Positions 33,630 through 43,051 are shown, numbered from the stretch's first letter. The stretch is 64,000 bases of DNA from Microcoleus vaginatus WJT46-NPBG5 (GCA_019359355.1 JAHHHM010000018.1:1-64000), one strand, 5' to 3'. The notes: generated by a model not told the origin, from the sequence alone. Translations and numbers: made by a program.

Positions 33630-35687
33630 ATGTCTAAGATATTGTGGAATTCTCTATTTGCCAGCCCAGCAATTCTAGGGGCTGCTTTATTAGTTTCAGC
33701 TTCTGCGATGGCCGCCGAAACAGGAACCATTCCTGAATTGGCTCAACCTCAAGCCACAGCAGAAACCAAACTTTCAAAGCCCGCTACGATTGCTCTACAA
33801 CAGTTGGGAGACTCAGAGGAAAACCTTCTGGCTCCAGCAGCTTTAAGCACGAAAGAAGAGGCTGTAACAGCTGAGCAACTGCTGCAAGGAGTAGAGGTAA
33901 CCCCTCAGGCTCCAGTGGCTTTAAAAACCAATGAACAGGTGCTACCCGCCCAGCAACTTCTGGGAAGCTCGTCGAAAGAGAAAGCTCAAACTGAGCCGGC
34001 TTTAGTACAAAATGAAGCACCCAGCTCAGCAAAAATTGAAGTGCCTGCTCAGGTAGCGCAAACGCAAGGCCAAGGAACACCGGCTACCACGACAGAGCCG
34101 GCAGCTCAAAACGTTTTACAGCAACTCAACCGATACAGCAACGAAGGCAGCGCCAACAGCACCGCCGTCGGGCAAGTCACCTCAGTGTCGCAACTGTCTG
34201 ACGTGCAACCGACAGACTGGGCCTTCCAGGCTTTGCAAAACTTGGTTGAGCGCTACGGCTGTATTGCCGGGTATCCGGATGGCACTTTTAGAGGCAACCG
34301 CGCTCTAACCCGTTATGAATTTGCTGCCGGTTTAAATGCTTGCTTGGAAACCATTACCCAGCTGATTGGAACAGATGGTGATTATGTTACCAAAGCAGAT
34401 TTAGCCGCCCTGAACCGTCTACTCGAAGAGTTCCAGGCAGAACTGGCCACCCTACGCGGTCGGGTCGATGCCTTAGAAGCTCGCACCGCTGAGTTAGAAG
34501 CCAATCAGTTCTCCACCACAACCAAATTGGTGGGTGAAGCAATTTTTGCCGGCACCGACTCATTTGGAAAAACCAATGATGTCCCTGCCTTCCAACAACG
34601 GGTTCGTCTTAACCTCAACACCAGTTTCACAGGTGAAGATCTGTTAATCACCCGTCTGCAAGTTGGGAATGCCGAACCTCTGAACGTGCTGAATGACTCC
34701 CGTGAAGGCACTCAAACGTTTAACGTCTATGGCGACACCGGCAATCAATTTATCCTGGATACCCTAGAATACTTCTTCCCATTTGGGGAAACATTGGATC
34801 TAGTGGTTGCAGCCAACGCCGGCGTTTGGGAAGACTTCACGCCCACCCTTAACCCCTACATGGAAGACTTTGATGGGGGTAATGGGTCACTCTCCGCTTT
34901 TGGTCAGCGCAACCCGATTTATCGCCTCGGTGGCGGACAAGGGATCGGGGCAAACATCCGCTTCGGTCGCACGAACATCTTTAACGTACTCAAACCTAGT
35001 TCCTTAACCCTAGGCTACCTCGCTTCTGAAGGCTCTAGCCCCGATGCGGGTAATGGTTTCTTTAGTGGTGATTACTCTGCCTTGGCCCAGCTGAACTTTA
35101 CCATCGGCGGCGTCTCCTTGGCAGCAACCTACATCAACTCCTACTTTGGAGAAGGCAACTTCGGGTTTGATAACGGCGCATCTGTCGGAATTGATGATGA
35201 TGGCGGCATCCAACCGAGAGGGTTTGTCGGCACCAACGTCGCCAATACTTTAGGTGGCAGAACCAACCCAGTTAGCGCCCATTCCTACGGTCTTCAAGCT
35301 TCGCTGCAAGTTAGCCCTCGCTTCGGTCTTAGCGGTTGGGTTGGCTACTCGAACATTAGTTTGTTACATAGCGATAATGATCGCGGTCTGCGTGGGGATG
35401 GTAGCATCTGGAACTACGCCATTACGCTCGCCTTCCCCGACTTGTTGAAAGAAGGGAACCTGGCCGGCATCGTGGTTGGTGCCCAGCCTTACCTGACAAA
35501 CTTCCGCGCCGGCAATGTCAATATTGATCGCGATGAAATTCCCTGGCACGTTGAAGGTTTCTACAAGTATCAGCTGACAGATAATATCTCGCTAACGCCT
35601 GGTGTGATCTGGCTGTTAAACCCCAACCAAAGCGAGGACAACCCGCAAACCGTTATCGGTACGCTCAGAGGAACCTTTACCTTCTAG
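33630..35687 (+). CDS. SLH-domain OprB-type porin (cyanobacterial iron-uptake porin family)
   Basis: The 685-residue precursor has a signal peptide (SPAILGAALLVSASAMAAE). One SLH domain at about 190-240 (DVQPTDWAFQALQNLVERYG, GYPDGTFRGNRALTRYEFA) anchors it to peptidoglycan-linked polymer. A coiled coil follows (LLEEFQAELATLRGRVDALEAR), then an OprB-like barrel to the terminal Phe. These proteins are the major cyanobacterial outer-membrane channels and include iron-uptake porins. Unusual is the ~160-residue Ala/Gln/Glu-rich segment between signal and SLH, with LLAPAALSTKEEAVTAEQLL-like near-repeats; typical members have a much shorter spacer. ATG 33630 is chosen over an upstream GTG at 33612. 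Confidence 0.93.
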   Translation: MSKILWNSLFASPAILGAALLVSASAMAAETGTIPELAQPQATAETKLSKPATIALQQLGDSEENLLAPAALSTKEEAVTAEQLLQGVEVTPQAPVALKTNEQVLPAQQLLGSSSKEKAQTEPALVQNEAPSSAKIEVPAQVAQTQGQGTPATTTEPAAQNVLQQLNRYSNEGSANSTAVGQVTSVSQLSDVQPTDWAFQALQNLVERYGCIAGYPDGTFRGNRALTRYEFAAGLNACLETITQLIGTDGDYVTKADLAALNRLLEEFQAELATLRGRVDALEARTAELEANQFSTTTKLVGEAIFAGTDSFGKTNDVPAFQQRVRLNLNTSFTGEDLLITRLQVGNAEPLNVLNDSREGTQTFNVYGDTGNQFILDTLEYFFPFGETLDLVVAANAGVWEDFTPTLNPYMEDFDGGNGSLSAFGQRNPIYRLGGGQGIGANIRFGRTNIFNVLKPSSLTLGYLASEGSSPDAGNGFFSGDYSALAQLNFTIGGVSLAATYINSYFGEGNFGFDNGASVGIDDDGGIQPRGFVGTNVANTLGGRTNPVSAHSYGLQASLQVSPRFGLSGWVGYSNISLLHSDNDRGLRGDGSIWNYAITLAFPDLLKEGNLAGIVVGAQPYLTNFRAGNVNIDRDEIPWHVEGFYKYQLTDNISLTPGVIWLLNPNQSEDNPQTVIGTLRGTFTF

Positions 35688-35718
35688 GTTAAACTCTCAG
35701 TTTTTGTGAGTAATTGGA

Positions 35719-35744
35719 AGCTCCGCCTAGTGCGGGGCTTTTTT
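35719..35744 (+). terminator. Rho-independent terminator of the porin gene
   Basis: AGCTCCGC/GCGGGGCT form an 8-bp stem with one G-T pair (35719-35726/35732-35739), followed by five T. Confidence 0.88.
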
Positions 35745-35769
35745 CTTGTTTTCTTTTATAACCTAGCAA

Positions 35770-35795
35770 ACCCCGGTGGAGAACCGGGGTATAAT
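35770..35795 (+). promoter_or_regulatory. Hairpin overlapping a TATAAT box before the Rrf2 gene
   Basis: ACCCCGGT/ACCGGGGT (35770-35777/35783-35790) form a perfect 8-bp inverted repeat whose last T is the first base of TATAAT (35790-35795). Placement directly against a -10 box, 43 bases before the Rrf2 start, suggests an autoregulatory operator. Confidence 0.45.
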
Positions 35796-35837
35796 TGAAA
35801 AAGCCCAGACCGACCTTGTTGACATACAATCTTGCCC

Positions 35838-36275
35838 GTGCAACTTTCATCAAAAAGTGAATACGCGCTTCTAGCCCTTTTAGAGTTGGCCGCCCACTAC
35901 CACGACGGTGAGCCGCTCCAAATTCGGCAAATAGCAGCTAAGCAAAATATTCCTGACCGATACCTAGAGCAACTATTGGCCACCTTAAGACGCTGTGGAC
36001 TGATTCGCAGCCTGCGGGGTGCTAAGGGCGGTTATATCCTAGGTCGGGAACCTTGGAAAATAACAATCTTTGAAGTAGTGGGCTGTATAGAAGGATTGGA
36101 CTCTCAGAAGCCTGAAAATAATTCCCCCCTCAAAACTCTAGAGAGTGCTGTAGTTTGGGATGTCTGGCAAGAAGTTTGCTCAAGCGCCAATTCAGTCTTG
36201 CAAAAGTACACAATCCAGGATCTCTGTGAGCAGCGAGATGCAAAGCGTCAAGTAGACATTATGTATTACATCTAA
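35838..36275 (+). CDS. Rrf2 family transcriptional regulator (CymR-like candidate)
   Basis: The ~145-residue protein starts MQLSSKSEYALLALLELA, the standard Rrf2 opening. A winged helix follows with IRQIAAKQNIPDRYLEQLLA and the wing RGAKGGYILGR. The three clustered cysteines that bind Fe-S in IscR are absent: one Cys lies in VGCIEGL and two near the C-terminus. It may thus sense something other than an Fe-S cluster. It lies directly upstream of cysK on the same strand. In Bacillus the Rrf2 protein CymR uses CysK as co-repressor, so a similar pairing is plausible. GTG 35838 is chosen; TTG at 35832 is possible. Confidence 0.9.
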   Translation: MQLSSKSEYALLALLELAAHYHDGEPLQIRQIAAKQNIPDRYLEQLLATLRRCGLIRSLRGAKGGYILGREPWKITIFEVVGCIEGLDSQKPENNSPLKTLESAVVWDVWQEVCSSANSVLQKYTIQDLCEQRDAKRQVDIMYYI

Positions 36276-36401
36276 CTGGAAATGAGGCATTGGCAAGAAT
36301 TCAGTGAATGCCCTGTGTTCAACGCCTCTTTAACAATGGGATTCTGGAGCAAACCGCCGGCCCTGTAGCTGACAATTGATCATTGACAACTGAGAAATTT
36401 T

Positions 36402-37364
36402 ATGAATATTGCTCATAACATGACTGAATTAGTGGGTCGCACTCCCCTGGTGCAACTCAACCGTATCCCCCAAGCAGAAGGCTGTGTAGCGCGAATTGTC
36501 GTGAAGTTGGAGGGAATGAACCCAGCTGCGTCCGTCAAAGACCGAATTGGCGTCAGTATGATTAATGCAGCCGAGGAGAAGGGACAGATCACTCCAGGCA
36601 AAACAGTTTTGGTCGAACCCACTTCAGGAAACACCGGCATCGCCCTGGCAATGGTTGCAGCAGCCAAAGGCTACCAGCTGATTTTAACTATGCCAGACAC
36701 CATGAGTTCTGAGCGCAGAGCAATGCTTCGAGCTTACGGTGCAAAGTTGGAACTGACCCCAGGAATTGAGGGCATGAGTGGTGCAATTCGGCGGGCGCAA
36801 GAAATTGTTGAGACAACGCCCCAGGCTTATATGCTGCAACAATTTCGCAACCCAGCTAACCCCCAAGTTCACCGACAAACTACCGCTGAAGAAATTTGGC
36901 AAGATACGGATGGACAGGTGGATATCCTAGTAGCCGGCATCGGCACTGGCGGCACCCTCACAGGTGTGGCTGAAGCGATCAAGCAACGCAAGCCAGAATT
37001 TAAAGCCATTGCAGTCGAGCCGGCCAATAGCCCTGTCCTCTCTGGTGGCAATCCCGGCCCTCACAAAATTCAAGGAATTGGTGCCGGCTTCATTCCCCAA
37101 GTCCTCAACGTCGCCCTCATTGATGAAGTCATCACCGTTACAGATGATGAATCCATTGCTTACGGGCGTCGCTTAGCTAGAGAAGAAGGAATTCTCTCCG
37201 GCATTTCCACCGGCGCTGCCCTTTGCGCCGCGATTGCAGTTGGCAAGCGCCCTGAAAATAAAGGAAAATTAATTGTGATGGTTCAGCCCAGCTTTGGAGA
37301 GCGCTACTTGAGTACCCCCTTGTTCCAAGAAGCCGAACTCAGCGTCCTAGCAGTTGTGGGTTAA
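36402..37364 (+). CDS. cysK: Cysteine synthase A (O-acetylserine sulfhydrylase)
   Basis: The 320-residue enzyme has all CysK marks: PLP lysine K46 in SVKDR, substrate loop PTSGNTG (73-79), phosphate-binding [10 protein letters not shown] and the C-terminal motif PSFGERYLS. It makes cysteine from O-acetylserine and sulfide with PLP in the cytosol. It lies 126 bases after the Rrf2 regulator gene on the same strand, suggesting sulfur- or cysteine-linked regulation. Start ATG 36402; the closely following ATG (MTELVGRTP) is an alternative. Confidence 0.97.
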   Translation: MNIAHNMTELVGRTPLVQLNRIPQAEGCVARIVVKLEGMNPAASVKDRIGVSMINAAEEKGQITPGKTVLVEPTSGNTGIALAMVAAAKGYQLILTMPDTMSSERRAMLRAYGAKLELTPGIEGMSGAIRRAQEIVETTPQAYMLQQFRNPANPQVHRQTTAEEIWQDTDGQVDILVAGIGTGGTLTGVAEAIKQRKPEFKAIAVEPANSPVLSGGNPGPHKIQGIGAGFIPQVLNVALIDEVITVTDDESIAYGRRLAREEGILSGISTGAALCAAIAVGKRPENKGKLIVMVQPSFGERYLSTPLFQEAELSVLAVVG

Positions 37365-37430
37365 GCGCAACAAGCCAGAAGCCAGAACCCTTACATCACT
37401 TCTGACTTCTGACTTCACTCAATTAGTTTT

Positions 37431-38126
37431 ATGGCAAACTCCAACCACTATGAAACCCTTCAGGTAAGCTCAAGGGCAACTCAATCGGAGATCAAGCAAG
37501 CTTATCGGCGTTTGGTGAAACTTTTTCATCCAGACAGCAATTCAGAAACAGCCGGCCACGAAGAGATTGTTCGCCTTAACGCCGCCTACGAAATTTTGGG
37601 TGACACTCAGCGCCGGCAGTCTTACGACCGGCAGATGCACAAGCACTCAACCACAGCCCCCGGCAGTAGGCAAGGGCGCACTGCATCTACCCAAACTCAA
37701 TACAGCCAGAAGCGGCAAACTGGACAGGATACCGATGAGCAATTGCAGCAATGGCTAACTCAAGTTTATAAGCCGGTGAATCAATTGCTTGCTCGCATTC
37801 TCAATCCCCTGACAGCTCAAATCGACAAGCTATCCGCCGATCCCTTTGACGATGAACTCTTAGAAGCCTTCCAAACTTACTTAAACACCTGCCGCGACTT
37901 CCTAAACCAAGCTCAGCAGCGGTTTCGATCCATGCCTAATCCAGCGCCGGTTGCCGGTGTCGCTGCTCATCTTTACTACTGCCTTAATCAAGTGGGGGAT
38001 GGCATCGACGAGTTAGAGTTCTTCACTCTCAACTACGATGACTACTACCTGCACACAGGTCAAGAACTCTTCCGAATTGCCGCCGGCTTGCGTCGAGAAG
38101 CTCAAGTTGCCATTCGAGATATTTGA
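37431..38126 (+). CDS. J-domain (DnaJ-like) protein
   Basis: The 231-residue protein has an N-terminal J domain (residues ~5-68) with the essential HPD at 33-35 and YEILGDTQRRQSYDRQ. A basic Gln/Thr/Ser-rich linker and a unique C-terminal helical domain (~95-231) replace the G/F and zinc regions of true DnaJ. Such proteins recruit Hsp70/DnaK to special clients. The gene is close behind cysK, separated by short GAAGCCA/CTTCTGA repeats. Confidence 0.92.
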   Translation: MANSNHYETLQVSSRATQSEIKQAYRRLVKLFHPDSNSETAGHEEIVRLNAAYEILGDTQRRQSYDRQMHKHSTTAPGSRQGRTASTQTQYSQKRQTGQDTDEQLQQWLTQVYKPVNQLLARILNPLTAQIDKLSADPFDDELLEAFQTYLNTCRDFLNQAQQRFRSMPNPAPVAGVAAHLYYCLNQVGDGIDELEFFTLNYDDYYLHTGQELFRIAAGLRREAQVAIRDI

Positions 38127-38200
38127 TCATTCCAATGCCCAGATTGGGGATTTAGTTTATGCTGGAATCAGCGCAGGTTTACTTAACTTTACATTACTAA

Positions 38201-39073
38201 ATGAAATGCACCATTAATCGCAAGGCTCAGTTTTCAGCAAGCCATCGATACTGGCTGCCAGAATTGAGCGAAGCGGAAAATTGGCAACGGTTTGACGTGT
38301 GTACCCGTACACCAGGACACGGCCATAACTACGTCTTGTTTGTCTCGATGGCCGGCGAACTTGATGAATATGGCATGGTTCTTAACTTATCTGACGTCAA
38401 ACACGTTATTAAGCAAGAAGTGACCAGCCAGCTTGACTTTTCCTATCTCAACGACGCTTGGCCAGAATTTCAGCAAACTCTACCCACGACGGAAAACATC
38501 GCGCGGGTAATTTGGCACCGGCTTGCCGATCACTTGCCCCTTATCCGCATTCAGCTATTTGAACACCCTCAACTTTGGGCCGACTATTTAGGAAACGGAA
38601 TGGAAGCTTATCTCACAGTTGCTACTCACTTTAGTGCTGCTCACCGCCTCGCCCGTCCCGATCTCAGTTATGAAGATAACTGTGAGATATATGGTAAGTG
38701 CGCTCGTCCAAACGGCCACGGTCATAACTACCATTTAGAAGTGACAGTTAAAGGAGAAATTGACCCGCGCACCGGCATGATTGTTGAATTAGTTGCTTTA
38801 CAAAAAGCCATCGAAGATCATGTGGTAGAACCGTTCGATCACACTTTCTTAAATAAAGATATTCCTTACTTTGCCGAAGTCGTCCCCACGGCTGAAAATA
38901 TTGCCGCCCACATCGCCAGCCTGCTTAAACAACCGATCCGCGATATGGGTGTTCAACTGCATAAAGTCAAGTTGATTGAAAGTCCGAATAATTCTTGTGA
39001 AATCTACGCAGCCGACTTAGAATCGGCTGATGCTAGCCATCAAAAAAATGAGTCGGTTTTGATGCCGGTGTAA
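38201..39073 (+). CDS. Fused tandem 6-pyruvoyl-tetrahydropterin synthase / QueD-like protein
   Basis: The 290-residue protein consists of two PTPS/QueD domains. The C-terminal one (~133-270) looks complete: FSAAHR (H148), catalytic C167 in YGKCARPNGHGHNY with zinc His 173/175, FDH with catalytic H214, and E260. The N-terminal one keeps FSASHRY (H15), C34, HGH (40, 42) and E121, but the catalytic DH is replaced by LDF (F80). It may therefore bind zinc without full catalysis. Usual enzymes have one ~120-140-residue domain. The product may be 6-carboxy-tetrahydropterin for queuosine, or a pterin; no other que genes are adjacent. Confidence 0.88.
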   Translation: MKCTINRKAQFSASHRYWLPELSEAENWQRFDVCTRTPGHGHNYVLFVSMAGELDEYGMVLNLSDVKHVIKQEVTSQLDFSYLNDAWPEFQQTLPTTENIARVIWHRLADHLPLIRIQLFEHPQLWADYLGNGMEAYLTVATHFSAAHRLARPDLSYEDNCEIYGKCARPNGHGHNYHLEVTVKGEIDPRTGMIVELVALQKAIEDHVVEPFDHTFLNKDIPYFAEVVPTAENIAAHIASLLKQPIRDMGVQLHKVKLIESPNNSCEIYAADLESADASHQKNESVLMPV

Positions 39074-39109
39074 GTTCACTTAGCAAAAATGTGAATTCTA
39101 AAAACTTTT

Positions 39110-39144
39110 AAGGCAAAAGAGTGAATTGTTCTCTTTTGCCTTTT
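39110..39144 (+). terminator. Rho-independent terminator of the PTPS-like gene
   Basis: AAGGCAAAAGAG/CTCTTTTGCCTT form a perfect 12-bp stem (39110-39121/39131-39142), followed by T-rich sequence. Confidence 0.9.
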
Positions 39145-39319
39145 CCTTTATCGGACACTGAGTTGATTGAAGTCAGTAAATCAGCCTCGAACTTGCCGAT
39201 TTTTGTCCCAACAAAAGTTCTTTATTTTTCTCCTATTCATCAATCAGTAAAAATTTAATATCCATCCGCGTAAACTGTTTTGTGATAGGAAACTTTATAG
39301 GATGGGTTAAGGAGCAAGT

Positions 39320-40096
39320 GTGGATTTAATTCGATTAGAAATAGCAGACTTAGTTTGGGCACTAGGCTTGATGGCAATTGCTATCGGCTTGTCAGCGTGG
39401 CAAAAAATAGGATTAGAAGGGCAATTAACCTTAGCAACAGGGCGCACCACCGTGCAACTGCTAGTGGTTGGTTACTTTTTAGAAGCCGTATTCGCGTTAA
39501 ATAATCCTTGGGTGGTCCTGGCAGTCGTTGTCGTGATGCTGACGATTGCCGCCATAGTTGCCCGTAACCGCATTAGTAAGAAAATTCCCCAAGTGTTGCT
39601 GGTCGTGTGGGGGTCAATCTTAGTGAGTAGTGCCCTCACTCTAAGCTATACAAACTTATTAATCATTCGACCGGCAACTTGGTACGAACCCCAATATATC
39701 ATCCCGTTGGCCGGCATAGTATTGGGAAACGCCATGAACGGTGCTGCAATTGCCGGCGAACGTCTTGTCAGCAGCATTAATACCAGCCAACTAGAAATCG
39801 AAACCCATCTATCCTTGGGCGCTACTCCACAACAAGCCGTCGCATCTTACCGTAAAGAAGCCATCAAAGCCGGCATGATTCCTACGATCAACACCATGAT
39901 GGTTGTCGGCGTAGTCACACTGCCAGGAATTATCACCGGCCAATTGCTCAGTGGGGTCAGACCGATTGACGCCGCAGCCTATCAAATGCTGATTATGTTC
40001 ATGCTGGCGCTCACAACTATAACAACCACCCTCCTCGTCACCCAAGGATTGTGCCGGCAGTTTTTTAATCAAGCCGCTCAATTGCAAAAGTTTTAA
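39320..40096 (+). CDS. fetB: FetB-like ABC transporter permease (UPF0014)
   Basis: The 258-residue membrane protein has about seven hydrophobic segments. Family motifs are TLATGRTTVQLLVVGYFLEA, PLAGIVLGNAMNGAAIAGER, LSLGATPQQA and VVTLPGIITGQLLSGVRPIDAAAYQ. In E. coli FetA-FetB exports iron under stress; plant relatives (ALS3/STAR) act in aluminium tolerance. No FetA ATPase gene is adjacent, so the partner must be elsewhere. Start GTG 39320 has AAGGAG five bases upstream. Confidence 0.87.
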   Translation: MDLIRLEIADLVWALGLMAIAIGLSAWQKIGLEGQLTLATGRTTVQLLVVGYFLEAVFALNNPWVVLAVVVVMLTIAAIVARNRISKKIPQVLLVVWGSILVSSALTLSYTNLLIIRPATWYEPQYIIPLAGIVLGNAMNGAAIAGERLVSSINTSQLEIETHLSLGATPQQAVASYRKEAIKAGMIPTINTMMVVGVVTLPGIITGQLLSGVRPIDAAAYQMLIMFMLALTTITTTLLVTQGLCRQFFNQAAQLQKF

Positions 40097-40172
40097 CATA
40101 GGAAGCGGGAGCATAAGAGCGAAGGAAAATTCTTCCTTAATAATGCCCCATGCCCCATTTCCACATCTCACT

Positions 40173-42011
40173 TTATCCGCGTGGATTGTGAGCGCCAATT
40201 TGAGAGCCGGTGGGATCGTATACCTGAATGGGAATATTCGCGTTGTTGCTAATCGCTTCCAACGCAGTTTGTAACGTTTTAATGTGATTGCTCACACTTC
40301 GCCGGCTCTTGTTGTCCTTCTTGCGATCTGCGGTAATTGCCGTCTGCCTGACAGTTTTTTGGTATTCCGGCGTAATGTAAACAGTCATCATGTCGTTAGT
40401 GACTGTGTAATCGCAGATTTTCGGTTTACCGCTACAGGTCTTTCTTAAATCCGCACGGGCTTTTTGTAAAGCAACGGCGGATTGGAGTCTGACTTGTGCT
40501 TCCTGTAGCGCATTGCTGTAAGACTCGCGCAGTGGTAGAGCCTGATTGTAGTAATTCGTTCCATTCGGCACCTGCTGGGTGTTAGCCAAAGCTTGACGCC
40601 AATAAGCCACCGCTTGCGACCACTGATTTCTCTGTTCAGCAATTTTAGCGCTTCCAGCATAACGCAGCGCTTGATTGTAAGAAGAAGCCGAGATTTCCTC
40701 ACTGGTTTTGCGTTCCTGCGCCTGTGCCAGTTGTACCCGGTAGCTATCTAACAGAGGCTGTGTTTCCTGATGCGCCACGGTTCCCTTGGGAACTTGCTGC
40801 AACACCTGAATTGCTGTTTGCCAAGTGGAGTAAACTTGCTGCCAACTTTCCAACGACTGAGCCACACCTTGGCGTGCTTCGGCAATTTGAGCCGCACCCT
40901 TACCGGCTCTCAGCTTACTCGCAGCCTGTTGCTCTGCCTTCACTCGCTGATTGATCACCGCTAAATTAGCGCGATACTCTTTTAATTTGCGCTCTCGCCA
41001 CGGGTAAACCTGACTGTCTTCAGGAATTTGTTCGATCTCAGTGATCGCTTCTCGCCAAAGCGACTGAATTTCTAGCCAAGTTTTCACCGGATGGGGGGGA
41101 TTTTGGCTTTTTTGCGCTGCCGTTGTTGCCTTCTTTTGGATCTCTATAATGTCATCCAGTCGCTCGGACTGCATTTTATAGGTATCTAACAATTCCTGCG
41201 CTTCATGGTAATAAAAAGACCAGAAAGGAATCGTTCTCAACAGCCCCCTTGCCTTAGCGAGTTGATTTTGGGCTTCCGCCGGCGCAGTGACAGATTTTGC
41301 TTGCTCTATGGTTTTTGCCGCTTCCCCGCTCAGCTGCTTCGCTGTTTTCATCTCTTGACACGTACCGAGTACACAGGGACGGCTTAGGGGGTAAACAATG
41401 GCAGCTAGCAGGAACAGTGCCACTCCGGTACCTGCCAGCAGCATCGGCAAGCTGTTGCTAGAGGATGAAGGTTTTGCGGGTGCCGGTTTGGGCGGGATTG
41501 GCTGTTCGGGTGCCGGGGTTTCGGGGGACTCGTTGGCTCGTTCAGCTTTGATGGCCGGTTCTGAGAACTCCCAACCCTCCGGTAAATTCCAGATATCCTC
41601 GATCTCAGCTACACCGGCCTTGCTTGCTGGCTTTTCAACCCGGCTTCCCACCCTTGCCGCCTCCTGTAGCCGCGTTGCTGTTGACTGTTGCTCTACAGCC
41701 GAGCCGGTCTGGGGCTTCATCGTAAAGGCGTGGGACGCATAAGGCTGTTTGTTACTCGCCCGTCGCAGGTATAGCTGTACCTTGTGAGTCAACTCAGGCT
41801 GCAAGCCTTTAATAGCTTGTTCTAAAGTGTTGAATACCTCTTGTGGATCGGGTACCACCACATCTGGGTGCTGGCTCACAACCGTTAAAGTTTCTTCTTG
41901 GCGACTGCACTGTACTCGAAGTGGGCCATTTGAGAAAAATTTCAACTGCAAGCGTTCTTCTAACAGCTGTCCTAGAATTTGTAAGTCACCCTGCCGTACT
42001 GCTGTTGTCAT
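40173..42011 (-). CDS. Single-pass membrane protein with long coiled-coil/helical repeat region
   Basis: The 612-residue protein has a compact N-terminal domain (~1-100: LQILGQLLEERLQLKFFSNG and later PDPQEVFNTLEQAIKGL). A Pro/Ala-rich disordered linker follows, then one membrane segment (LPMLLAGTGVALFLLAAIVY, ~190-210), a CVLGTC pair, and about 330 residues of helical repeats with regular Trp and Tyr (W-QA-Y--ALP...LL--Y). It ends with a small domain (CSGKPKICDYTVTNDMMTVY). It resembles the partial protein at 62336 in design. Family not recognised. The long helical region on the far side of the membrane suggests a structural or scaffold role. Confidence 0.7.
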   Translation of the reverse strand: MTTAVRQGDLQILGQLLEERLQLKFFSNGPLRVQCSRQEETLTVVSQHPDVVVPDPQEVFNTLEQAIKGLQPELTHKVQLYLRRASNKQPYASHAFTMKPQTGSAVEQQSTATRLQEAARVGSRVEKPASKAGVAEIEDIWNLPEGWEFSEPAIKAERANESPETPAPEQPIPPKPAPAKPSSSSNSLPMLLAGTGVALFLLAAIVYPLSRPCVLGTCQEMKTAKQLSGEAAKTIEQAKSVTAPAEAQNQLAKARGLLRTIPFWSFYYHEAQELLDTYKMQSERLDDIIEIQKKATTAAQKSQNPPHPVKTWLEIQSLWREAITEIEQIPEDSQVYPWRERKLKEYRANLAVINQRVKAEQQAASKLRAGKGAAQIAEARQGVAQSLESWQQVYSTWQTAIQVLQQVPKGTVAHQETQPLLDSYRVQLAQAQERKTSEEISASSYNQALRYAGSAKIAEQRNQWSQAVAYWRQALANTQQVPNGTNYYNQALPLRESYSNALQEAQVRLQSAVALQKARADLRKTCSGKPKICDYTVTNDMMTVYITPEYQKTVRQTAITADRKKDNKSRRSVSNHIKTLQTALEAISNNANIPIQVYDPTGSQIGAHNPRG

Positions 42012-42355
42012 AAGGCCATTCCACCTGTTTTGTTATTTAACGACTGAAGCAGGTTTTACCATAATTTGGCTTGGCTGAGCCGTTACTTAAATACATCATT
42101 CACTATACTTGGCTCTGGCCTGACTTGCCTCTTGTCTGTTAGCTCGCCGCCAATGCTGTGATAAAAAACTTAACAATTAACTTTTAGAACTTTGCAATGA
42201 TTTGAGTTGCGCTATTTAGATAGCTGAGGATTATAGCATATACCTGCGTCAAAGTTAGGATTTTTGCTAAGGCCGATGTCAGTATATTTTAAATTTTAAA
42301 GTGGTATGGGGGCGAACACCCTGTCACTAGCGACACTTGCCGAAAGGGAGATATC
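42012..42355. other. Intergenic region between divergent genes
   Basis: No gene seen. It is AT-rich in 42160-42300 and probably holds the promoter of the coiled-coil membrane protein gene. Confidence 0.45.
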
Positions 42356-43051
42356 GTGAATGAGCGCCCCAGTCGGTTCAAAAAGCACGCTATTGTAAGG
42401 GTCAACCCTGATATGGTAGTAGAATCCCCCGTAATTTTAGGTGCTCAAACATTCATAATGTCTCTTAGCATTCCACTAGATGAACAAGTGGTTTTGACGA
42501 CCGGCACATCTTCTGGAATTGGCGCAGCACTCGCCCAGCTGTTCGCCCAACGATTCCTCCACATCCCCTTCGTGCTACCACCTTGCTGCCGGAAACCGCT
42601 CGATCCGGCAACCGTCCTCTGTCACAGAGCCGGTGCCGGCGTGCTTTGGGCTGCCAGCAAGATAATCAGCATCAAACGAGTAGAAGCTTTGGCGGAAAAA
42701 ACGATGAGCCATTTTAGGACAGCCAGTAGCGCCAGCTACAGGCCGATAAGGCTAGTCAAACACATTTGCGTATCCGAGTTCTGCCGGCAGATTGTAGGGA
42801 TCGGGGCGTTAATGCCGGTGATGCGATTTTTCTGGGGACGGCTTGCTTTTCCCTTAGCGGGAGTTGACTACGCTTTTAAAATTGCCCTAGCAAGACTAAA
42901 TAACGCCTTGAGAATCCAACTAGCCCCGGTCAATCTCTCTGTCAGCATTATTGAACCGGAGTCGGTCAATTCTAGTTTTTTAAACGCGGCAACCGAAAGG
43001 GTAGAATTGCTTCCCCAATACTGGCACAAATGTGGCAAAAGTGCGGATTAG
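42356..43051 (+). pseudogene. Decayed short-chain dehydrogenase (SDR) gene
   Basis: The open frame contains two clear SDR remnants. LTTGTSSGIGAALAQLFAQ is the TGxxxGIG cofactor motif. ALRIQLAPVNLSVSIIEPES is the C-terminal strand region after the active site. Between them the NNAG strand, catalytic Ser and YxxxK are lost: the place of the active site reads VDYAFKIAL, with Tyr and Lys too close. The middle (~70-150) is unlike any SDR and rich in Arg, Cys and Pro, as from an out-of-frame stretch. The gene appears to have suffered internal deletions and frameshifts yet still lacks a stop. Promoter and activity are doubtful. Confidence 0.75.
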
